This document shows positions 62,022 through 64,000 of a stretch of DNA of 64,000 nucleotides, one piece after another. A program made the translations under genes and the position numbers. The notes beneath the pieces were generated by a model. It made no database searches, was not told the DNA's origin, and worked only from the letters and a program-made list of their open reading frames with translations. This stretch comes from Flavobacteriales bacterium UBA2669 (GTDB lineage: Bacteria > Bacteroidota > Bacteroidia > Flavobacteriales_E > Vicingaceae), in contig DEMN01000012.1 of NCBI GenBank assembly GCA_002359215.1, positions 893,786 to 957,785 on the forward strand. The letters run 5' to 3'. How positions within the stretch are numbered: position 1 is the first letter of the stretch; every line of letters starts with the position of its first letter.

Positions 62022-63494
62022 CTATTTCAACCTCCAAAAATAAGGGGTAAATAAAATGGTAATGGTAAAAAGCTCTAATCTTCCTACTAACATTAAGAAG
62101 GATAACACCCATTTTACACCATCGGGTAAGTGAGAAAATGAAAATGAAGGACCAATACTACCAATACCTGGTCCAACATTACTAATAGAGGTAGCAACAG
62201 CACTTAATGCATCAATAAAATCCACTCCAAAAAAAGTAACGACTATAGATCCTGTTACAAATAAAAAGAGATAGAAAAACACAAATGCCAATAGGTTATA
62301 AATAATTTTTTGAGATACTCCTATTCCATTTAAATGTACCGGAACTACAGCATTGGGATGCAATCTTCTTTTAAACTCTAAAAAGCCATTTTTCATTAAT
62401 AATACTATTCTTACCAATTTCATCCCTCCACTTGTAGATCCAGCACTTGCTCCAGTAAATAATAATAGAAAAAACAAAAAAGTTACAAAAGAACCCCACA
62501 AAGTATAATCTGAAGTAGCATACCCCGTTGTTGTAATGATGCTTGTTACCTGAAACAATACCGCTCTAAAAGAGGCTTCAACACCATCAGCTCTACCATA
62601 CACAAAATATACCGTAGGAAAAATCACAAAACACAATACTATTATAGCTGCTACATACCATTTAAATTCATCATTAATCCAAAATTTTTTAAAATTTAGC
62701 TTAAAACCAAAATAAAGTAAGGTGAAATTTGTTCCTGCCAAAAACATAAACAAAATAACGACATACTGAATATAGGCAGAGTCAAAATGACCTATACTTG
62801 CTTGTTTGGTAGAAAACCCACCTGTTGACATTGTAGTAAGTGAGTGGTTTATAGCATCATAAAAATCCATTCCTCCAAAAAGTAGTAACACACATTGAAT
62901 AGCCGTTAATGAAAAATAAATTAACCACAATCTTTTCGCTGTTTCTTTAATTCTCGGATGAATTTTATCTTTGGTAGGTCCGGGTGATTCTGAAGCGAAC
63001 AATTCCATCCCACCAACACCAAGTAGTGGTAAAATAGCAATGGTTAACACAATAATTCCCATACCACCTATCCATTGTGTCATACTCCGCCAAAACAAAA
63101 TTCCTTTGGGAACGGATTCTATATCATTTAAAATTGAAGCCCCTGTTGTCGTTAAACCCGAAATGGTTTCAAAAAAAGCATTAGTATAATCGGGAATAGC
63201 GTTAGAAAATACATAAGGCAAAGAACCAAATATGGTCATAGCTAACCAACCAAAAGCTACAATTAGATAACCTTCCCTTTTTTTAACTTCATCATTTTTA
63301 TGTTTTTGAGTTCTTAACTTGATGATTAGTCCAAAAAAAAGAGTTGTTAAAGAAGATAAAATTAATGGATATAAATCTCCTTCTCCATAATACAAAGAAA
63401 AAGGAATAGCTGTTGCCATCAATAATCCAGTAATTATGATAAGATTACCTATAACATTGAATACAACTTTAATATTTATCAGGTTTCGAGACAC
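62022..63494 (-). CDS. trkH: Potassium uptake protein TrkH
   Basis: A 490-residue membrane protein with four pore-loop repeats: selectivity-type segments include 'FETISGLTTTGASIL', 'NHSLTTMSTGGFSTK', 'QVTSIITTTGYATSDY' and 'SAVATSISNVGPGIG'. It forms the K+ channel of the Trk system. It starts 6 nt after trkA. Confidence 0.93.
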   Translation of the reverse strand: MSRNLINIKVVFNVIGNLIIITGLLMATAIPFSLYYGEGDLYPLILSSLTTLFFGLIIKLRTQKHKNDEVKKREGYLIVAFGWLAMTIFGSLPYVFSNAIPDYTNAFFETISGLTTTGASILNDIESVPKGILFWRSMTQWIGGMGIIVLTIAILPLLGVGGMELFASESPGPTKDKIHPRIKETAKRLWLIYFSLTAIQCVLLLFGGMDFYDAINHSLTTMSTGGFSTKQASIGHFDSAYIQYVVILFMFLAGTNFTLLYFGFKLNFKKFWINDEFKWYVAAIIVLCFVIFPTVYFVYGRADGVEASFRAVLFQVTSIITTTGYATSDYTLWGSFVTFLFFLLLFTGASAGSTSGGMKLVRIVLLMKNGFLEFKRRLHPNAVVPVHLNGIGVSQKIIYNLLAFVFFYLFLFVTGSIVVTFFGVDFIDALSAVATSISNVGPGIGSIGPSFSFSHLPDGVKWVLSFLMLVGRLELFTITILFTPYFWRLK

Positions 63495-63500
63495 TTTCGT

Positions 63501-64000
63501 TTAATTAAAGAACTTTTCTAATTCTGAAATACTTTCTTTATTCGAAAATACAATTACTTTATCGTTTTCTTCTAATTGAAAACCACCAAAGGGAATAAAC
63601 CCTTTGTTATTTCTAACAACACCTGCAACACCAACATTTTCAGGTAGTTTTAGTTCTCTTAAAGGTTTTGAGAGTATTTTGGTATTGGCTTTAACATTAA
63701 ATTCAATAATTTCTCCATCTACCCCATGAAAATTAGCAATAGCACTTACACCTTTTCTTAAGTAGGTAAAAATATTATTCGCAGCAATAATTTTTTTGTT
63801 GATAAGTGTATCTATTCCAATATTGTGAGAAAGGTTGATGTAATCTATATTTTCTACTCCTGCGATGGTTTTTTTAACGCCATGAGATTTAGCTATTAAT
63901 GATGAAATAATGTTGGTTTCAGAATCTCCAGTAACAGCTATAAAAGCATCCATTTCGGCTATGTTTTCTTCTTCTAAAACAGAGACATCCGTTCCATCAG
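63501..64000 (-). CDS. trkA: Potassium uptake regulator TrkA, partial
   Basis: The frame is open to the window's right edge; the visible part covers 'DGTDVSVLEEENIAEMDAFI' and 'AVTGDSETNIISSLIAKSHG' (second RCK-N domain) and a TrkA-C domain ('VKANTKILSKPLRELKLPEN', 'GFQLEENDKVIVFSNKESIS'). TrkA binds NAD(H)/ATP in the cytoplasm and gates TrkH. Confidence 0.9.
   Translation of the reverse strand, partial: DGTDVSVLEEENIAEMDAFIAVTGDSETNIISSLIAKSHGVKKTIAGVENIDYINLSHNIGIDTLINKKIIAANNIFTYLRKGVSAIANFHGVDGEIIEFNVKANTKILSKPLRELKLPENVGVAGVVRNNKGFIPFGGFQLEENDKVIVFSNKESISELEKFFN

Overview
The window looks like a chromosome segment of a Bacteroidota bacterium of the Flavobacteriia type. It is AT-rich. 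Secreted proteins end in type IX secretion (T9SS) sorting domains with the 'YPNP' signature. A TonB receptor is paired with a DUF4249 lipoprotein, a LemA/TPM operon is present, and many genes carry the Bacteroidota -7 promoter box TAnnTTTG close to the start codon with little Shine-Dalgarno signal. No rRNA, tRNA, CRISPR array or complete transposase was seen. Both window ends cut genes (a PAP2 enzyme at the left, trkA at the right).

Layout. 1-3909: a compact operon for inositol lipid metabolism (PAP2-type enzyme, a small secreted protein, a glycerophosphodiesterase lipoprotein, myo-inositol-1-phosphate synthase, a GbsR-type regulator). 4140-5265: a MarR regulator, a broken tyrosine recombinase and an orphan gene. 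5380-17406: a heavy-metal island bounded by two roughly 700-bp non-coding direct repeats. It encodes a His-rich secreted protein, a CzcA pump fused to its outer-membrane channel, a CzcB adaptor, a PII-like protein, a secreted M28 peptidase, an acyl carrier protein and a ZntA-type ATPase; a scrap of a second czcB lies just before the right repeat. A compact three-stem fold sits directly before czcA.

17491-20080: an ECF sigma factor translationally coupled to a membrane protein with two periplasmic SUMF1-like domains, probably an anti-sigma/sensor. 20250-31494: a duplicated 5' scrap of truC, a tiny lipoprotein, truC-hslR, a YdjM-type membrane protein, two ATP-binding universal stress proteins, a TPR protein, gyrA and clpC. 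31582-40704: CAP-domain protein, YjjG phosphatase, YihY membrane protein, a lipid-A-type ABC exporter, DNA alkyltransferase, cold-shock protein, a class V aminotransferase, and a LexA-like S24 repressor divergent from an SplB-like radical SAM gene. 40701-53338: surface functions (DUF4249/TonB pair, beta-propeller lipoprotein, T9SS cargo, FadL porin with SGNH hydrolase, LemA-TPM-TPM) plus fmt and an MFS transporter. 53548-64000: htpG, an integron-like gene cassette with a frameshifted gene, a small Xre regulator behind five copies of one palindrome, hemE-hemL, a T9SS protein and trkH-trkA.

Among the least conventional features are the metal island with its repeats and folded leader, the sigma/SUMF1 pair, the integron-like cassette, the operator array at 57001-57252, and a family of intergenic hairpins whose stems differ by compensatory changes. 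FNR-like palindromes occur upstream of the stress-protein genes and two other loci. All functional statements rest on motifs read by eye; no database search was run.
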